Assembly (NCBI GenBank): GCA_001797315.1
Contig: MGPC01000022.1
Span: forward strand, 1-59,295
Source of the DNA: Curvibacter sp. GWA2_64_110
GTDB taxonomy: Bacteria; Pseudomonadota; Gammaproteobacteria; Burkholderiales; Burkholderiaceae_C
Reading direction: 5' to 3'
Length of the DNA stretch: 59,295 nt
The notes beneath the pieces were generated by a model, which ran no database searches, was not told where the DNA came from, and saw only the letters and a program-made list of their open reading frames with translations. Below, piece after piece: positions 8,311-21,484 of this stretch. The position numbers and the translations under genes are program-made. Position 1 is the stretch's first letter. The number at the start of each line of letters is the position of its first letter.

Positions 8311-10908
8311 TCAGGGCGGGGGAAGTTGCAGGCCAGCGAGGTAGCGTTCGAATTCTTCGGCCGGCATGGGGCGGGCGAAGTAATAGCCCTGCGCCTCGTC
8401 GCAGCCGAAGTCGCGCAGCTGCTGCAGCATGGCGGCATTTTCCACGCCTTCGGCAATGGCTTGTAGATTCAGGCTGTGCGCCATCTGGACGATGGCATGC
8501 ACGATGGCGGCATCGTCCGGGTCGGTGGCCAGATCGCGAATGAACGACTGGTCGATCTTCAGTTTGTCGATGTCGAAGCGCTTGAGGTAGGACAGGCTGG
8601 AGTAGCCGGTGCCGAAGTCGTCGATCGACAACTTGACACCGAGCCGCTTGAGCCCTTTGACGGTGGCCAGGACCTGTTCGACATTCTGGATCAGGATGGA
8701 TTCCGTCAGTTCCAGTTCCAGCAGAGTGGGGGCGAGCCCCGACCGCTCCAGGGCGCTGACGACATCCTGCTCCACATTGCCGCGCCGGAACTGGACGGCG
8801 GACAGGTTGACCGCCACCACCAGTTCGGGCAATCCCGCCTGCTGCCAGGCGACGGCCTGCCGGCAGGCCGTGTTGAGCACCCATTCGCCAATCGGCACGA
8901 TCATGCCGCTTTCTTCGGCGATGTGGATGAACCTGGCCGGTGACACCAGGCCCAGTTCCGGGTGCTGCCAGCGGATCAGGGCTTCGGCGCCGATGATCCG
9001 GCCCGAAACCAGGTCGATCTGCGGCTGGTAATGCAGAACCAGCTCGTCGCGCTCCAGGGCGCGGCGCAGGCCGTTGCGGATGACCAGATGCTCGACGGCC
9101 TCGAAGTTCATGGCCTCATCAAAGAAACGGTAGGTGTTGCGGCCGGCTTCCTTGGCTCGGTACATGGCCATGTCGGCCTTTTTGCGCAGTGATTCGAAAT
9201 CGCGTCCGTCAGTCGGGTAGATGGCGACGCCGATGGAGACGGATGTCGAGAGTTCATTGCCGTCGGCCATGAACGGATCCTGCAATCGGCCAATGATCTT
9301 GGCTAGCACCGGCAAGGAGGCATCGGGGTCCTGCAGATCGCTCAGCAGGATGATGAATTCATCGCCGCCCTGACGGCTGATGGTGTCGGTATCCCGGACG
9401 CACTCGCCCAGGCGCACCGCAACCTCCTGCAACAGGGTGTCTCCCGTCGCATGCCCGAGCGAATCATTGATCTGTTTGAAGTTGTCCAGGTCCAGAAAGA
9501 GCAGTGCCAGCCGGGTCTGGCTGCGATCGGCATGGGCCATGGCTTGCTGGAGCCGGTCCTCCAGCAGCACGCGGTTGGGCAGACCGGTCAGCGCATCATG
9601 GTAGGCCAGAAATGCGATCTGATGCTCGGATGTCTTGCGCTCGGTGATGTCGGTACCGATGCCCCGGTAGCCGCGAAACTCGCCGTTCTCGAACACCGGC
9701 TTGCCGCTGATGGAGAACCAGCGCAAATGGCCGGGCTGGGTTTCCATCTGGTAGACAAAGTCCTTGAAGGGCAGATGTGCATCGAGGATTTTCTGGTGTT
9801 CCTGCCACTGCGCTTCCGAGACGCCGACGATGGGCAGCTCCCGTCGGGTCTTGCCGATGGTGCGGTTCGGATGCAGGCTGGTGGCCATCAGCCCGACAGA
9901 CATTTCCACGAAATGGAAGTTGACGTCCTGCTCCCAGAACCAGTCCGAGGACATCTCCGACAGGTCGCGAAAGCGCGCTTCGCTGGCACGCAGGTGCTTT
10001 TCGATTTCCTTGCGTTCAGCCACTTCGAGCATCAGGCGCGCATTGGCCTGGGCCAGTTCTTCCGTGCGTTCCTGCACCCGCAGTTCAAGCCCGCGGTGGG
10101 CTGCGGCCAGGGCTTCTTCCGCCGCCTTTTTCTCGCTGATGTCCTCGGTGATCCAGATCGTGCTCTGGCTGCCGTCGGTCGAGGGCAGCGCCTTGGCCAG
10201 ATGGCGGCACCAGATCGGGGTGCCGTCCCGGCGGGTGTTCTGCCAGTTGATGTCGACCAGTTCGCCGGCTGCCAGCTGAGGTCCCACCGTCTGCCCGAAG
10301 CGGACATAGTCGTCCCGGCTGCTGAAGAATACCTCGGCGATTTGTCCTTCCAGCGAACCGGGCGGCCAGTGCAGGATGGCTTCGGCCCGCGGGTTGCAGT
10401 GCACGATCCGGCCATTGTTGGTGAACATGATGCCCAATGAGGCATATTCCAGAATGGCTTTTTGCTTGAGCAGGAGATCCTGAAGTTGAGACTCGGCACG
10501 CTTGCGTTCGCCGATGTCCTCGGCGATCCAGATCGTTCCTTCGGCGGTGTTCTGGGGATTGATGGCCTTGGCCCGTATCCGGCAGTAGACCGCACTGCCG
10601 TCCTTGCGCCGCATGTGCAACTCCCGATCGAGCAAGCCGCCGCTGGAGAGGATGGGATATGCGGTGCGACCGATTTCGCGGTAGTCGTTTTCAGTGAGAT
10701 AGAAGACCGAACCGGCTTGGCCGACCAGTTCGCCATGAGGCCAGCCAAAGATCTCGGAAAACCTGGGGTTGCAGTGAAGTACCTTGCGGTCTCGTGTGAA
10801 CAGAATGCCGACCGAAGCGTTTTCAAGAATCGCCTGGTACTCGAGCAGGGTTTGCTGCATCGAGGCCTCCGGCGAGCGGTCAGGTTGCGGTGTGGATGTG
10901 TCGGGCAT
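8311..10908 (-). CDS. PAS-PAS-PAS-GGDEF-EAL cyclic-di-GMP protein
   Basis: An 865-residue signalling protein without membrane spans. Two related PAS domains (about residues 20-145 and 150-275) are followed by a coiled-coil segment and a third PAS domain (about 320-430). Next come a GGDEF domain with an intact RQGGDEFI signature and an EAL domain with EALIRW. Both catalytic signatures are present, so it may both make and break cyclic-di-GMP, or one domain may be regulatory. It converges on dusA with only 24 bases between stops. The ligand of the PAS domains is unknown. Confidence 0.93.
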   Translation of the reverse strand: MPDTSTPQPDRSPEASMQQTLLEYQAILENASVGILFTRDRKVLHCNPRFSEIFGWPHGELVGQAGSVFYLTENDYREIGRTAYPILSSGGLLDRELHMRRKDGSAVYCRIRAKAINPQNTAEGTIWIAEDIGERKRAESQLQDLLLKQKAILEYASLGIMFTNNGRIVHCNPRAEAILHWPPGSLEGQIAEVFFSSRDDYVRFGQTVGPQLAAGELVDINWQNTRRDGTPIWCRHLAKALPSTDGSQSTIWITEDISEKKAAEEALAAAHRGLELRVQERTEELAQANARLMLEVAERKEIEKHLRASEARFRDLSEMSSDWFWEQDVNFHFVEMSVGLMATSLHPNRTIGKTRRELPIVGVSEAQWQEHQKILDAHLPFKDFVYQMETQPGHLRWFSISGKPVFENGEFRGYRGIGTDITERKTSEHQIAFLAYHDALTGLPNRVLLEDRLQQAMAHADRSQTRLALLFLDLDNFKQINDSLGHATGDTLLQEVAVRLGECVRDTDTISRQGGDEFIILLSDLQDPDASLPVLAKIIGRLQDPFMADGNELSTSVSIGVAIYPTDGRDFESLRKKADMAMYRAKEAGRNTYRFFDEAMNFEAVEHLVIRNGLRRALERDELVLHYQPQIDLVSGRIIGAEALIRWQHPELGLVSPARFIHIAEESGMIVPIGEWVLNTACRQAVAWQQAGLPELVVAVNLSAVQFRRGNVEQDVVSALERSGLAPTLLELELTESILIQNVEQVLATVKGLKRLGVKLSIDDFGTGYSSLSYLKRFDIDKLKIDQSFIRDLATDPDDAAIVHAIVQMAHSLNLQAIAEGVENAAMLQQLRDFGCDEAQGYYFARPMPAEEFERYLAGLQLPPP

Positions 10909-11018
10909 GTAGGCGCAGCGACATTTTCACCTGGGCCGCAGGTCTCTGTCTATTGATTCATGCTTGTCTGCGGGCCAGGGGAGTGTCTACCCTGCATTCT
11001 AGACATGCCGGGGACAGA

Positions 11019-11666
11019 TTAACCCGCCGCTTCCAGCCCGTTGCGGAAGTGCGCCTGCATGGTGTGCGTGGCGGCAGCGGCATCGCGGGCGGCCAGCGCG
11101 GCCATGATGGCGCGGTGCTCGGCCAGCGACTCCTCGATGCGACCGGACTTGAGCAGCGAGTGGTGGCGGTTGAGCTTCATGACCTTGCGCAGGTCGGCCA
11201 CCATCTGGTTGCGCCAGCGGTTGTCGGCGATCTCCAGCAGGTGCATGTGGAAGCGCTCGTTGATTTCGAAGAAGCGTTCCCGGTCCTGCTTCTGCGGGCG
11301 GGCGGCAGCCTCCAGTTCGTCGTGCAGGGCCTGCAACTCGTGCAGCTGGGCCTCCGTGGCCCGGCTCGCCACCACGCCGGCAGCGTCGGACTCCAGCAGG
11401 GAGAGCAGGTGGTAGACGTCGGCCAGATCTTTCTCATTGACCTCGGTGACATAGGCGCCGCGCCGCACCTTCATGGTCACCAGGCCTTCGGCTGCCAAGA
11501 CCTTGAGCGCCTCGCGCAGCGGTGTACGGCTGATGCCGTAGTCTTCGGCAATCTTCAGTTCATCGATCCAGCTGCCGGGCTCCAGCTCGCGCTTGAAGAT
11601 GCGCTGGCGCAGGAGCTCGGCGACTTCCTCGTAAAGTGCGCGGGGGGAGAGGGATACGGCAGACAT
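11019..11666 (-). CDS. GntR/FCD-type regulator of the propionate cluster
   Basis: A 215-residue regulator. The N-terminal winged helix-turn-helix ([32 protein letters not shown]) is typical of GntR proteins. The C-terminal helical FCD domain has metal/ligand residues such as D and H in [14 protein letters not shown] and [12 protein letters not shown]. It is divergent from the methylmalonyl-CoA mutase gene with a short shared promoter region, so it probably controls that cluster. The effector, possibly an acyl-CoA or organic acid, is not visible. ATG at 11666 is chosen since upstream codons are not protein-like. Confidence 0.88.
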   Translation of the reverse strand: MSAVSLSPRALYEEVAELLRQRIFKRELEPGSWIDELKIAEDYGISRTPLREALKVLAAEGLVTMKVRRGAYVTEVNEKDLADVYHLLSLLESDAAGVVASRATEAQLHELQALHDELEAAARPQKQDRERFFEINERFHMHLLEIADNRWRNQMVADLRKVMKLNRHHSLLKSGRIEESLAEHRAIMAALAARDAAAATHTMQAHFRNGLEAAG

Positions 11667-11698
11667 GATCCGGATTGTAAGCTTTACGGAATATTTTG

Positions 11699-11719
11699 CA
11701 TCAATAATTATGAATGATG
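11699..11719. promoter_or_regulatory. Candidate GntR operator
   Basis: An imperfect palindrome with outer arms CATCA and TGATG and a central perfect ATAATTAT. It lies in the AT-rich gap between gntR and the mutase gene, which is the expected place for an FCD-type GntR site. The assignment is by position and symmetry only. Confidence 0.4.
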
Positions 11720-11772
11720 TAAACTCCACGCAACGCAACACCGGGCGCCTTGTTGTGCCCCGCCGCCACGCC

Positions 11773-13932
<2,160 letters not shown>

Positions 13933-13934
13933 CA

Positions 13935-14948
13935 GTGGCGCATCCGCCCCTCCTGGACGGCATCCTGCAGGGCTCACCGACCCAGCAGCGCCGTGCCATG
14001 GCCAAGGCCATCACGCTGTTGGAGTCGACCCGGGCCGACCATCGCGCGCAGGGCGACGAGCTGCTGACGGCCTTGCTGCCGCACACCGGCAACGCGTTTC
14101 GCCTCGGCATCAGCGGCGTGCCGGGCGTGGGCAAGTCCACCTTCATCGAAGCGCTGGGCCTGTACCTGATCGGCCAGGGCCACCGTGTCGCGGTGCTGGC
14201 GGTGGACCCCTCCAGCAGCGTGTCGGGTGGCTCCATCCTGGGCGACAAGACGCGCATGGAAAAGCTTTCGGTGCAGGAGAAAGCCTATATCCGTCCCAGC
14301 CCGAGCAGCGGCACCTTGGGCGGCGTGGCCGAGAAGACGCGCGAAGCCATGCTGGTGTGCGAGGCTGCGGGTTACGACATCGTGATCGTCGAGACCGTGG
14401 GCGTGGGCCAGAGCGAGACGGCGGTGGCCAGCATGACCGACATGTTCGTGCTGCTGCAGCTGCCCAATGCCGGCGACGACCTGCAGGCCATCAAGAAGGG
14501 CGTGATGGAACTGGCCGACCTGGTGGCCATCAACAAGGCCGACATCGACCCGGCCGCCGCTACCCGTGCCCAGGCGCAGATCACTTCCAGCCTGCGTCTG
14601 CTCGGCCTGCACGGCAACCCCGAGCATGCACACCATGACGAGATGATCTGGCACCCGAAGGTGGTGCAGCTCAGCGCGCTGCTGGGGCAGGGGGTAGACA
14701 GTTTCTGGAATGCGGTGATGCAGTTCCGCACGCTGCAGACGGCCAATGGCAAGCTGGCCGTGCGGCGTCAGGCCCAGGCCCTGGCCTGGATGTGGGAGCG
14801 CATCGAAGCCGGCCTCAAGCAGGCCTTCCGTGCGCACCGCCACGTGCACGAGCTGCTGCCCCAACTCAGCGCCGACGTGGCGGCCGGCCGGCTGGCCGCC
14901 TCCACGGCAGCACGAAATCTGCTTCAGGCCTATGAAAAACGGGCGTGA
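13935..14948 (+). CDS. meaB: MeaB/ArgK GTPase, mutase chaperone
   Basis: A 337-residue G3E GTPase that loads cobalamin into methylmalonyl-CoA mutase and guards it from inactivation. The P-loop is [10 protein letters not shown], followed by [29 protein letters not shown] and NKAD for guanine recognition. The start codon is GTG, two bases after the mutase stop, which implies tight co-expression with its partner. Confidence 0.94.
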   Translation: MAHPPLLDGILQGSPTQQRRAMAKAITLLESTRADHRAQGDELLTALLPHTGNAFRLGISGVPGVGKSTFIEALGLYLIGQGHRVAVLAVDPSSSVSGGSILGDKTRMEKLSVQEKAYIRPSPSSGTLGGVAEKTREAMLVCEAAGYDIVIVETVGVGQSETAVASMTDMFVLLQLPNAGDDLQAIKKGVMELADLVAINKADIDPAAATRAQAQITSSLRLLGLHGNPEHAHHDEMIWHPKVVQLSALLGQGVDSFWNAVMQFRTLQTANGKLAVRRQAQALAWMWERIEAGLKQAFRAHRHVHELLPQLSADVAAGRLAASTAARNLLQAYEKRA

Positions 14949-14951
14949 GCA

Positions 14952-14968
14952 GCTATCAAAACAGTAGC
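14952..14968. repeat. 17-bp imperfect palindrome
   Basis: GCTATCAAAACAGTAGC lies just after the meaB stop. It is one of six 17-bp elements of the form GCTA-N9-TAGC (or close variants) found in the window. Confidence 0.6.
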
Positions 14969-15009
14969 AAGTATCAATAGTCAATTTCCGTACCGACAGA
15001 GGACGAACC

Positions 15010-16542
<1,533 letters not shown>

Positions 16543-16564
16543 AGCCGGCGTCGCGAGTCCTGTC

Positions 16565-16855
16565 ATGTCCAAAGCCACCCACGCCGAGCAAGCCCGTGTG
16601 CTGACCGATATCCCGAACATCGGGAAGTCGCTGGCCGCCGATCTGCGTGGCTTGGGACTGACGACGCCACAACAAGTGCGTGAGATGGACCCGCTGGCAA
16701 CTTACGAGCAGTTGCGCGGCCCCATGGGCCAGCGCCACGACCCCTGTGTGCTGGATGCCTTTCTGGCCGCGCACGACTTCATGAACGGCGGGCCCAGCCA
16801 GCCGTGGTGGAACTTCACGGCCCGGCGCAAGGCGCTGCTGGCCCAACAACATTGA
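16565..16855 (+). CDS. Cdd1-like helix-hairpin-helix protein
   Basis: A 96-residue protein with a helix-hairpin-helix-like segment (LTDIPNIGKSLAADLRGLGLTTPQQV) followed by MDPLATYEQLRGPMGQRHDPCVLDAFLAAHDF and PWWNFT. These match the small pathogenicity-locus Cdd1/mitomycin-resistance family. Its biochemical role is not known. It lies between pccB and pccA with short gaps, so it is co-transcribed, but a role in propionate metabolism is not implied by its sequence. Confidence 0.82.
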   Translation: MSKATHAEQARVLTDIPNIGKSLAADLRGLGLTTPQQVREMDPLATYEQLRGPMGQRHDPCVLDAFLAAHDFMNGGPSQPWWNFTARRKALLAQQH

Positions 16856-16874
16856 GAGAGAACAGGAAGACATC

Positions 16875-18923
16875 ATGTTCAAAAAAATTCTGATTGCCAA
16901 CCGTGGCGAAATAGCATGTAGGGTCATCGCCACCGCCAAGAAGATGGGCATCGCCACCGTGGCGGTGTATTCCGAAGCTGATCGCGATGCGCGCCATGTG
17001 TTGCTGGCCGACGAGGCTGTGCTGCTGGGCCCGGCGCCCAGCCGTGAGTCCTATCTGGTGGCCGACAAGATCATTGCGGCGGCCAAACAGACTGGTGCGC
17101 AGGCCATCCACCCCGGCTACGGCTTCCTGTCCGAGAACGAGGACTTCGCCCGGCGGGTGGAGGAGGAGGGCATCGCCTTCATCGGCCCCAAGCATTTCTC
17201 CATTGCGGCCATGGGCGACAAGATCGCTTCCAAGAAGCTGGCCAACGCGGCCAAGGTCAACACCATCCCGGGCTGGAACGACGCCATCGAATCCGCCGCG
17301 CGGGCGGTAGAGATCGCCAAGGACATCGGTTATCCGGTCATGATCAAGGCCTCCGCCGGCGGCGGCGGCAAGGGCCTGCGCGTGGCCTTCAACGACAAGG
17401 AAGCGCTCGAAGGCTTCACTGCCTGCCAGAACGAAGCCCGCAACAGCTTCGGCGACGACCGCATCTTCATCGAGAAGTTTGTGCAGGAGCCGCGCCACAT
17501 CGAGATCCAGATCCTGGGCGACAGCCACGGCAACGTGATCTACCTGAACGAGCGCGAATGTTCGATCCAGCGCCGCCACCAGAAGGTGATCGAGGAGGCG
17601 CCGTCGCCCTTCATCAGTGACGCGACGCGCAAGGCCATGGGCGAGCAGGCCGTGGCACTGGCCAAGGCCGTGAAGTACCAGAGCGCCGGCACGGTGGAGT
17701 TTGTGGTCGGCAAGGACCAGGATTTCTACTTCCTGGAAATGAACACCCGCCTGCAGGTGGAACACCCGGTGACCGAATGCATCACCGGCCTCGACCTGGT
17801 GGAACTGATGATCCGTGTCGCCGCCGGCGAAAAGCTGCCGCTGACGCAGGCCGATGTGAAGCGCAACGGCTGGGCCATCGAGTGCCGCATCAATGCCGAA
17901 GACCCGTTCCGCAACTTCCTGCCCAGCACCGGCCGCCTGGTGCGCTTCACGCCGCCGGCGCAGAGCATGTGGCAGGCCAACAGGGACGATCTGCTGGGCG
18001 TGCGGGTGGACACCGGTGTGCAGGACGGCGGCGAGATCCCGATGTACTACGACTCGATGATCGCCAAGCTCATCGTGCACGGCAGCGACCGCATGGACGC
18101 CATTGCCAAGATGCGCGAGGCGCTCAACGGTTTCGTCATCCGCGGCATCAGCTCCAACATCCCGTTCCAGGCCGCCTTGCTGGCGCACCCGAAGTTCGTG
18201 ACTGGCGACTTCAACACCGGTTTCATCGCCGAGCACTACGGCAAGGGCTTCGCAGCGGAGGATGTGCCGCACGAAGACCCGGACTTCCTGGTGGCCCTGG
18301 CGGCCTTTGTGAGGCGTAAATCACGGGAACGCGCGACCACCATCTCGGGCCAATTGCCCGGGTATGCCGTCAACGCCGGCAAGGACTACGTGGTCATCAC
18401 GCTGAACGCCGATGGCCAGCACGGCTACTCGCCCGTCCATGTCGACGAGTTCGTGGGCGAAACCGGTACGGCGATCGTCAGGATCGGCGAGAGCAGCTAT
18501 GAAATCTGTAGCAATTCCCGTCTCAACGACATCTGCATCACGGGCACGGTCAACGGCCAAAGCTTCACGGCCCAGGTCGAGCGCGGCACGCTCAGGAACC
18601 CGCTGGCCCTGCGCTTGCAGCACAACGGTACACGCATCGAGGCGCTGGTGGTCTCCCAGCGCATGGCCGAGCTGCACCAGCTCATGCCCTTCAAGGCGCC
18701 GCCGGACATGAGCCGCTTCGTACTCTCGCCCATGCCGGGTCTGCTGGTGGACGTGGCGGTCGAGCCCGGCCAGAAAGTCCAGGCCGGCGAGCGTGTTGCG
18801 GTGATCGAAGCCATGAAGATGGAAAACGTGCTGTTCGCCGCCGCCGATGGCGTGGTGGGCAAGGTGCTGGCTGCCATGGGCGAGAGCCTGGTGGTGGATC
18901 AGCCGATCGTGGAATTCGTCTGA
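16875..18923 (+). CDS. pccA: Propionyl-CoA carboxylase alpha chain (biotin-containing)
   Basis: A 682-residue biotin carboxylase/biotin carrier chain. The N-terminus KILIANRGEIACRV and the ATP-grasp loop KASAGGGGKGLR are characteristic; FLEMNTRLQVEHPVTE is the catalytic region; the C-terminal biotinylation site is EAMKMEN. Between them lies the BT domain of PccA-type enzymes. A 17-bp palindrome (18496-18512) lies in frame inside the coding region. Together with PccB it forms methylmalonyl-CoA for the mutase upstream. Confidence 0.95.
   Translation: MFKKILIANRGEIACRVIATAKKMGIATVAVYSEADRDARHVLLADEAVLLGPAPSRESYLVADKIIAAAKQTGAQAIHPGYGFLSENEDFARRVEEEGIAFIGPKHFSIAAMGDKIASKKLANAAKVNTIPGWNDAIESAARAVEIAKDIGYPVMIKASAGGGGKGLRVAFNDKEALEGFTACQNEARNSFGDDRIFIEKFVQEPRHIEIQILGDSHGNVIYLNERECSIQRRHQKVIEEAPSPFISDATRKAMGEQAVALAKAVKYQSAGTVEFVVGKDQDFYFLEMNTRLQVEHPVTECITGLDLVELMIRVAAGEKLPLTQADVKRNGWAIECRINAEDPFRNFLPSTGRLVRFTPPAQSMWQANRDDLLGVRVDTGVQDGGEIPMYYDSMIAKLIVHGSDRMDAIAKMREALNGFVIRGISSNIPFQAALLAHPKFVTGDFNTGFIAEHYGKGFAAEDVPHEDPDFLVALAAFVRRKSRERATTISGQLPGYAVNAGKDYVVITLNADGQHGYSPVHVDEFVGETGTAIVRIGESSYEICSNSRLNDICITGTVNGQSFTAQVERGTLRNPLALRLQHNGTRIEALVVSQRMAELHQLMPFKAPPDMSRFVLSPMPGLLVDVAVEPGQKVQAGERVAVIEAMKMENVLFAAADGVVGKVLAAMGESLVVDQPIVEFV
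18496..18512. repeat. 17-bp palindrome inside pccA
   Basis: GCTATGAAATCTGTAGC in frame, coding for SYEICS. It has the same length and ends as five other copies in the window. Confidence 0.6.
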
Positions 18924-18928
18924 AAGAG

Positions 18929-19008
18929 ATGAGGGTTGGATCCCCATTCAGGACGGGTATCTGACCGGAGACAGGTGACAGCGAGCGAAATGGGGCTCTG
19001 ACCCTCAT
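18929..19008. repeat. 80-bp inverted-repeat element between pccA and the epimerase-like gene
   Basis: Two 20-base arms, ATGAGGGTTGGATCCCCATT and a near-complement, agree at 17 of 20 positions and enclose a 40-base core. The arms include the pattern GGGTCAGAGCCCCATT, which I associate with short repeats dispersed in Burkholderiales genomes. It could be a MITE- or REP-like element or an mRNA hairpin within the operon. Confidence 0.5.
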
Positions 19009-19029
19009 TCGCGCTTCCGGAGAAAAACC

Positions 19030-19500
19030 ATGCAAAGACCATTCAAGGTGCTGGGCATCCAGCAGATCGCCATCGGTGGGCCCGACAAGACCCGCCTGCA
19101 AAAACTCTGGGTCGAGATGCTGGGGCTGGAAGTCACCGGCACCTTCAAGAGCGAGCGCGAGAATGTGGACGAGGACATCTGTGCCATGGGTACAGGCCCG
19201 TTCAAGGTCGAGGTCGACCTGATGCAGCCGCTCGACCCCGAGAAGAAGCCCGCCGTGCACACCACGCCGCTCAACCACGTCGGCCTGTGGATCGACGACT
19301 TGCCCAAGGCGGTGGCATGGCTCACGGCGCAGGGCGTGCGCTTTGCGCCGGGCGGCATTCGCAAAGGGGCTGCCGGTTTCGACATCTGCTTTTTGCACCC
19401 CAAGGCCAGCGAGGAATTTCCGGTCGCGGGCGAGGGTGTCCTGATCGAACTGGTGCAGGCGCCGTCCGAGGTGGTGGTGGCGTTCGCGAAGCTGGCCTGA
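19030..19500 (+). CDS. VOC protein, probable methylmalonyl-CoA epimerase
   Basis: A 156-residue vicinal-oxygen-chelate protein with two beta-alpha-beta repeats. Possible metal ligands are the histidine in [10 protein letters not shown] and glutamates in FKVEVDL and LIELVQAP. The end of a propionyl-CoA carboxylase/mutase cluster is where an epimerase converting (S)- to (R)-methylmalonyl-CoA is needed, so this role fits well. The sequence alone does not exclude another VOC activity. RBS is CCGGAGAAAAACC. Confidence 0.7.
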   Translation: MQRPFKVLGIQQIAIGGPDKTRLQKLWVEMLGLEVTGTFKSERENVDEDICAMGTGPFKVEVDLMQPLDPEKKPAVHTTPLNHVGLWIDDLPKAVAWLTAQGVRFAPGGIRKGAAGFDICFLHPKASEEFPVAGEGVLIELVQAPSEVVVAFAKLA

Positions 19501-19509
19501 CCCTGTTCT

Positions 19510-20520
19510 TCAGGGCGCCTGGCTGACGAAGGCGTCGCTGAAAAAGCGCGCTTCCGGTAGACCGCGCTGTTCAACGCAGACGCGCCTCAACGCTGCCACC
19601 ATGGCTGGCGCTCCACAAGCATAGACATCGCAGCCGGACAAGTCGGCATGGTCGGCCAGCACGGCCTCGTGGACCAAGCCGGTGCGGCCTGACCACGTGC
19701 CGGCGGCGGCATCGCTGACCACCGGCGCGTAGCGCAGCCCCGGCAGGGTTTGCTGCCATTTGGCAATCACTTCCGACGCGTACAGGCCCTCCACTTGCCG
19801 CGAGCCCCAGTACAGCGCCAGCGGGCGGTTGAGCTTGCGCCGCACCATGTGGTCGATGATGGACTTGATGGGAGCGAAACCAGTGCCGCCGGCCACCATG
19901 ATCAGCGGCCGTTCGCCATCCTCGCGGAGCCAGAAGTCGCCATGCGGCAGCTCAAGCTGCAGCAGGTCGCCGACTTTGAGCGCAGGCAGAATGCCTGCAC
20001 TGAAGTGGCCACCCGGTACGTGGCGGATGTGCAGCTGCACACCGTCGTTTTCATGCGGTGCGTTGGCCATGGAAAAGGCGCGGCGTTGACCGTCAGGCAG
20101 GATCACCTGCAGGTACTGGCCGGCCTTGAACTTGGCTCGCTGGCCGGCAGCAAAACGCAACTGCAAAACGGTCACGTCGCTGGCCGCCTGCGTGATGCGG
20201 AAGATCTTGGCCTGCAAGATCTTGCGGGCATGGGGATCGATGCGCTGCCAGCTGCGAGGGCGGATCAGCAGGTCGCTGGCGGCCTGGGCGTGGCAGAACA
20301 GGTGCTCGTTGTTGGCGTGGATGCCGGCCTCGGCACTGCCGCCGGCGGTGCCGGGCACCAGTTGGCCTTCGAGCACTTGGCCGCGGCAGTTGCCGCACAC
20401 GCCCTTGCGGCAGGAGTAGGGCAGTTCGATGCCGTTGCGGGCGGCGGCATCGAGCACGGTCTCGCCGTGCTCGCAGGAGAAGGCGACTTCGCTGTCTTCG
20501 ATCTTGATCTGGTGTGTCAT
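19510..20520 (-). CDS. tphA1: Terephthalate dioxygenase reductase TphA1
   Basis: A 336-residue ferredoxin reductase. The N-terminal plant-type [2Fe-2S] domain has CRKGVCGNC and a later cysteine in HLFCHAQAASDL. It is followed by an FAD domain (RAFSMANAPHENDG) and an NAD domain (VAGGTGFAPIKSII). It supplies electrons to the Rieske oxygenase encoded by the same operon. Its N-terminus (MTHQIKIEDSEVAFSC) closely resembles TphA1 of Comamonas as I remember it. It is the last gene of the set and starts just after the tphB stop. Confidence 0.85.
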   Translation of the reverse strand: MTHQIKIEDSEVAFSCEHGETVLDAAARNGIELPYSCRKGVCGNCRGQVLEGQLVPGTAGGSAEAGIHANNEHLFCHAQAASDLLIRPRSWQRIDPHARKILQAKIFRITQAASDVTVLQLRFAAGQRAKFKAGQYLQVILPDGQRRAFSMANAPHENDGVQLHIRHVPGGHFSAGILPALKVGDLLQLELPHGDFWLREDGERPLIMVAGGTGFAPIKSIIDHMVRRKLNRPLALYWGSRQVEGLYASEVIAKWQQTLPGLRYAPVVSDAAAGTWSGRTGLVHEAVLADHADLSGCDVYACGAPAMVAALRRVCVEQRGLPEARFFSDAFVSQAP

Positions 20521-20521
20521 T

Positions 20522-21484
20522 TCAATATTCAGTGGGGGCCGGCACGGCGGCGAGCCGTGCGACGGTATCGACCATGGCCCCGGCATCGGCGATGCCCTGG
20601 CCGGCAATGTCCATGGCGCAGCCATGGCCCACGCTGGAGAGAATCACGTCGGCGCCAATGGACAGGGCGCTGGCGCGTTTCGGGCTCAGCAGCTTGATGG
20701 GGATATGGCCCTGGTCGTGCAGCATGGCGACGTACAGGTCGTGGCGACGGTCGGCCAGCAAGGCATCGGCACCGATGGGGCCGTCCACCTGCAGGCCGGC
20801 GGCACGCAGGCGCCCGGCGGCGGGGCGGGTGATGCGCTCGTCCGCATCGCCGAACAGGCCGTTCTCGCCGGCATGCGGGTTGATGCCGAACAGGCCAATG
20901 CGCGGTGCTGCCACGCCCAGGCGCTGCATGGCACGCACACCGGCCTGCGTGGCCTGCTCGACCAGCTCGGGACTGAGCCGGTCCAGGGCGTGCTGCACGC
21001 TCTCGTGCAAGGTGGCATGCACGATGTGCAGACCACCGCCGACCAGCAGCAGGAACACACTGTCCTCGGGCTGGCCGCAGATGCGTGCTACCAGCGAGGG
21101 GTAGCCCGAAAAGGCAATGCCGGCCAGGTGCACCGCGGTCTCGTGGTGCGGCGCGGCAACCACGGCGTCGAACTCGCCGCGCCGTGCTGCCGTGATGGCA
21201 ACACTGGCGGCAGCAATCATGGCGACACCGGCTTCGGCACATACCTGCCCCGGAACAAAGGTGCTGCTGGCCCAAGCCTCGGTCGGAACGACGGCGCTGG
21301 CGTCCAGCAGGGCCGCGAGTCCCAGCTGGGCGGCCGTGCGCTGCAGCACCGCTTGGGGGCCGAACAGTGTGATCTGCACGTCATCGCGTCCGGCATAGGC
21401 GGCAACGGTCTTGAGGGCGATCTCCGGCCCGATGCCGTTCGGATCGCCGACAGGCAAGGCAATGCGGACGGCCGTTCTGCTCAC
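20522..21484 (-). CDS. tphB: PdxA-family diol dehydrogenase TphB
   Basis: A 320-residue member of the PdxA family (ALPVGDPNGIGPEIALK near the N-terminus and metal-ligand histidines in HHETAVHLAG and MLHDQGHIPIKLL). In this operon position the family member is TphB, which oxidises and decarboxylates the cis-dihydrodiol of terephthalate to protocatechuate. It is unlikely to serve vitamin B6 synthesis here. The start is GTG overlapping the tphA3 stop (GTGA), showing translational coupling. Confidence 0.82.
   Translation of the reverse strand: MSRTAVRIALPVGDPNGIGPEIALKTVAAYAGRDDVQITLFGPQAVLQRTAAQLGLAALLDASAVVPTEAWASSTFVPGQVCAEAGVAMIAAASVAITAARRGEFDAVVAAPHHETAVHLAGIAFSGYPSLVARICGQPEDSVFLLLVGGGLHIVHATLHESVQHALDRLSPELVEQATQAGVRAMQRLGVAAPRIGLFGINPHAGENGLFGDADERITRPAAGRLRAAGLQVDGPIGADALLADRRHDLYVAMLHDQGHIPIKLLSPKRASALSIGADVILSSVGHGCAMDIAGQGIADAGAMVDTVARLAAVPAPTEY

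Noticed and set aside
20522-21484. PdxA of vitamin B6 synthesis
   Set aside because: The gene is coupled inside a dioxygenase operon in the exact place of TphB. PdxA homologues with catabolic roles are known.
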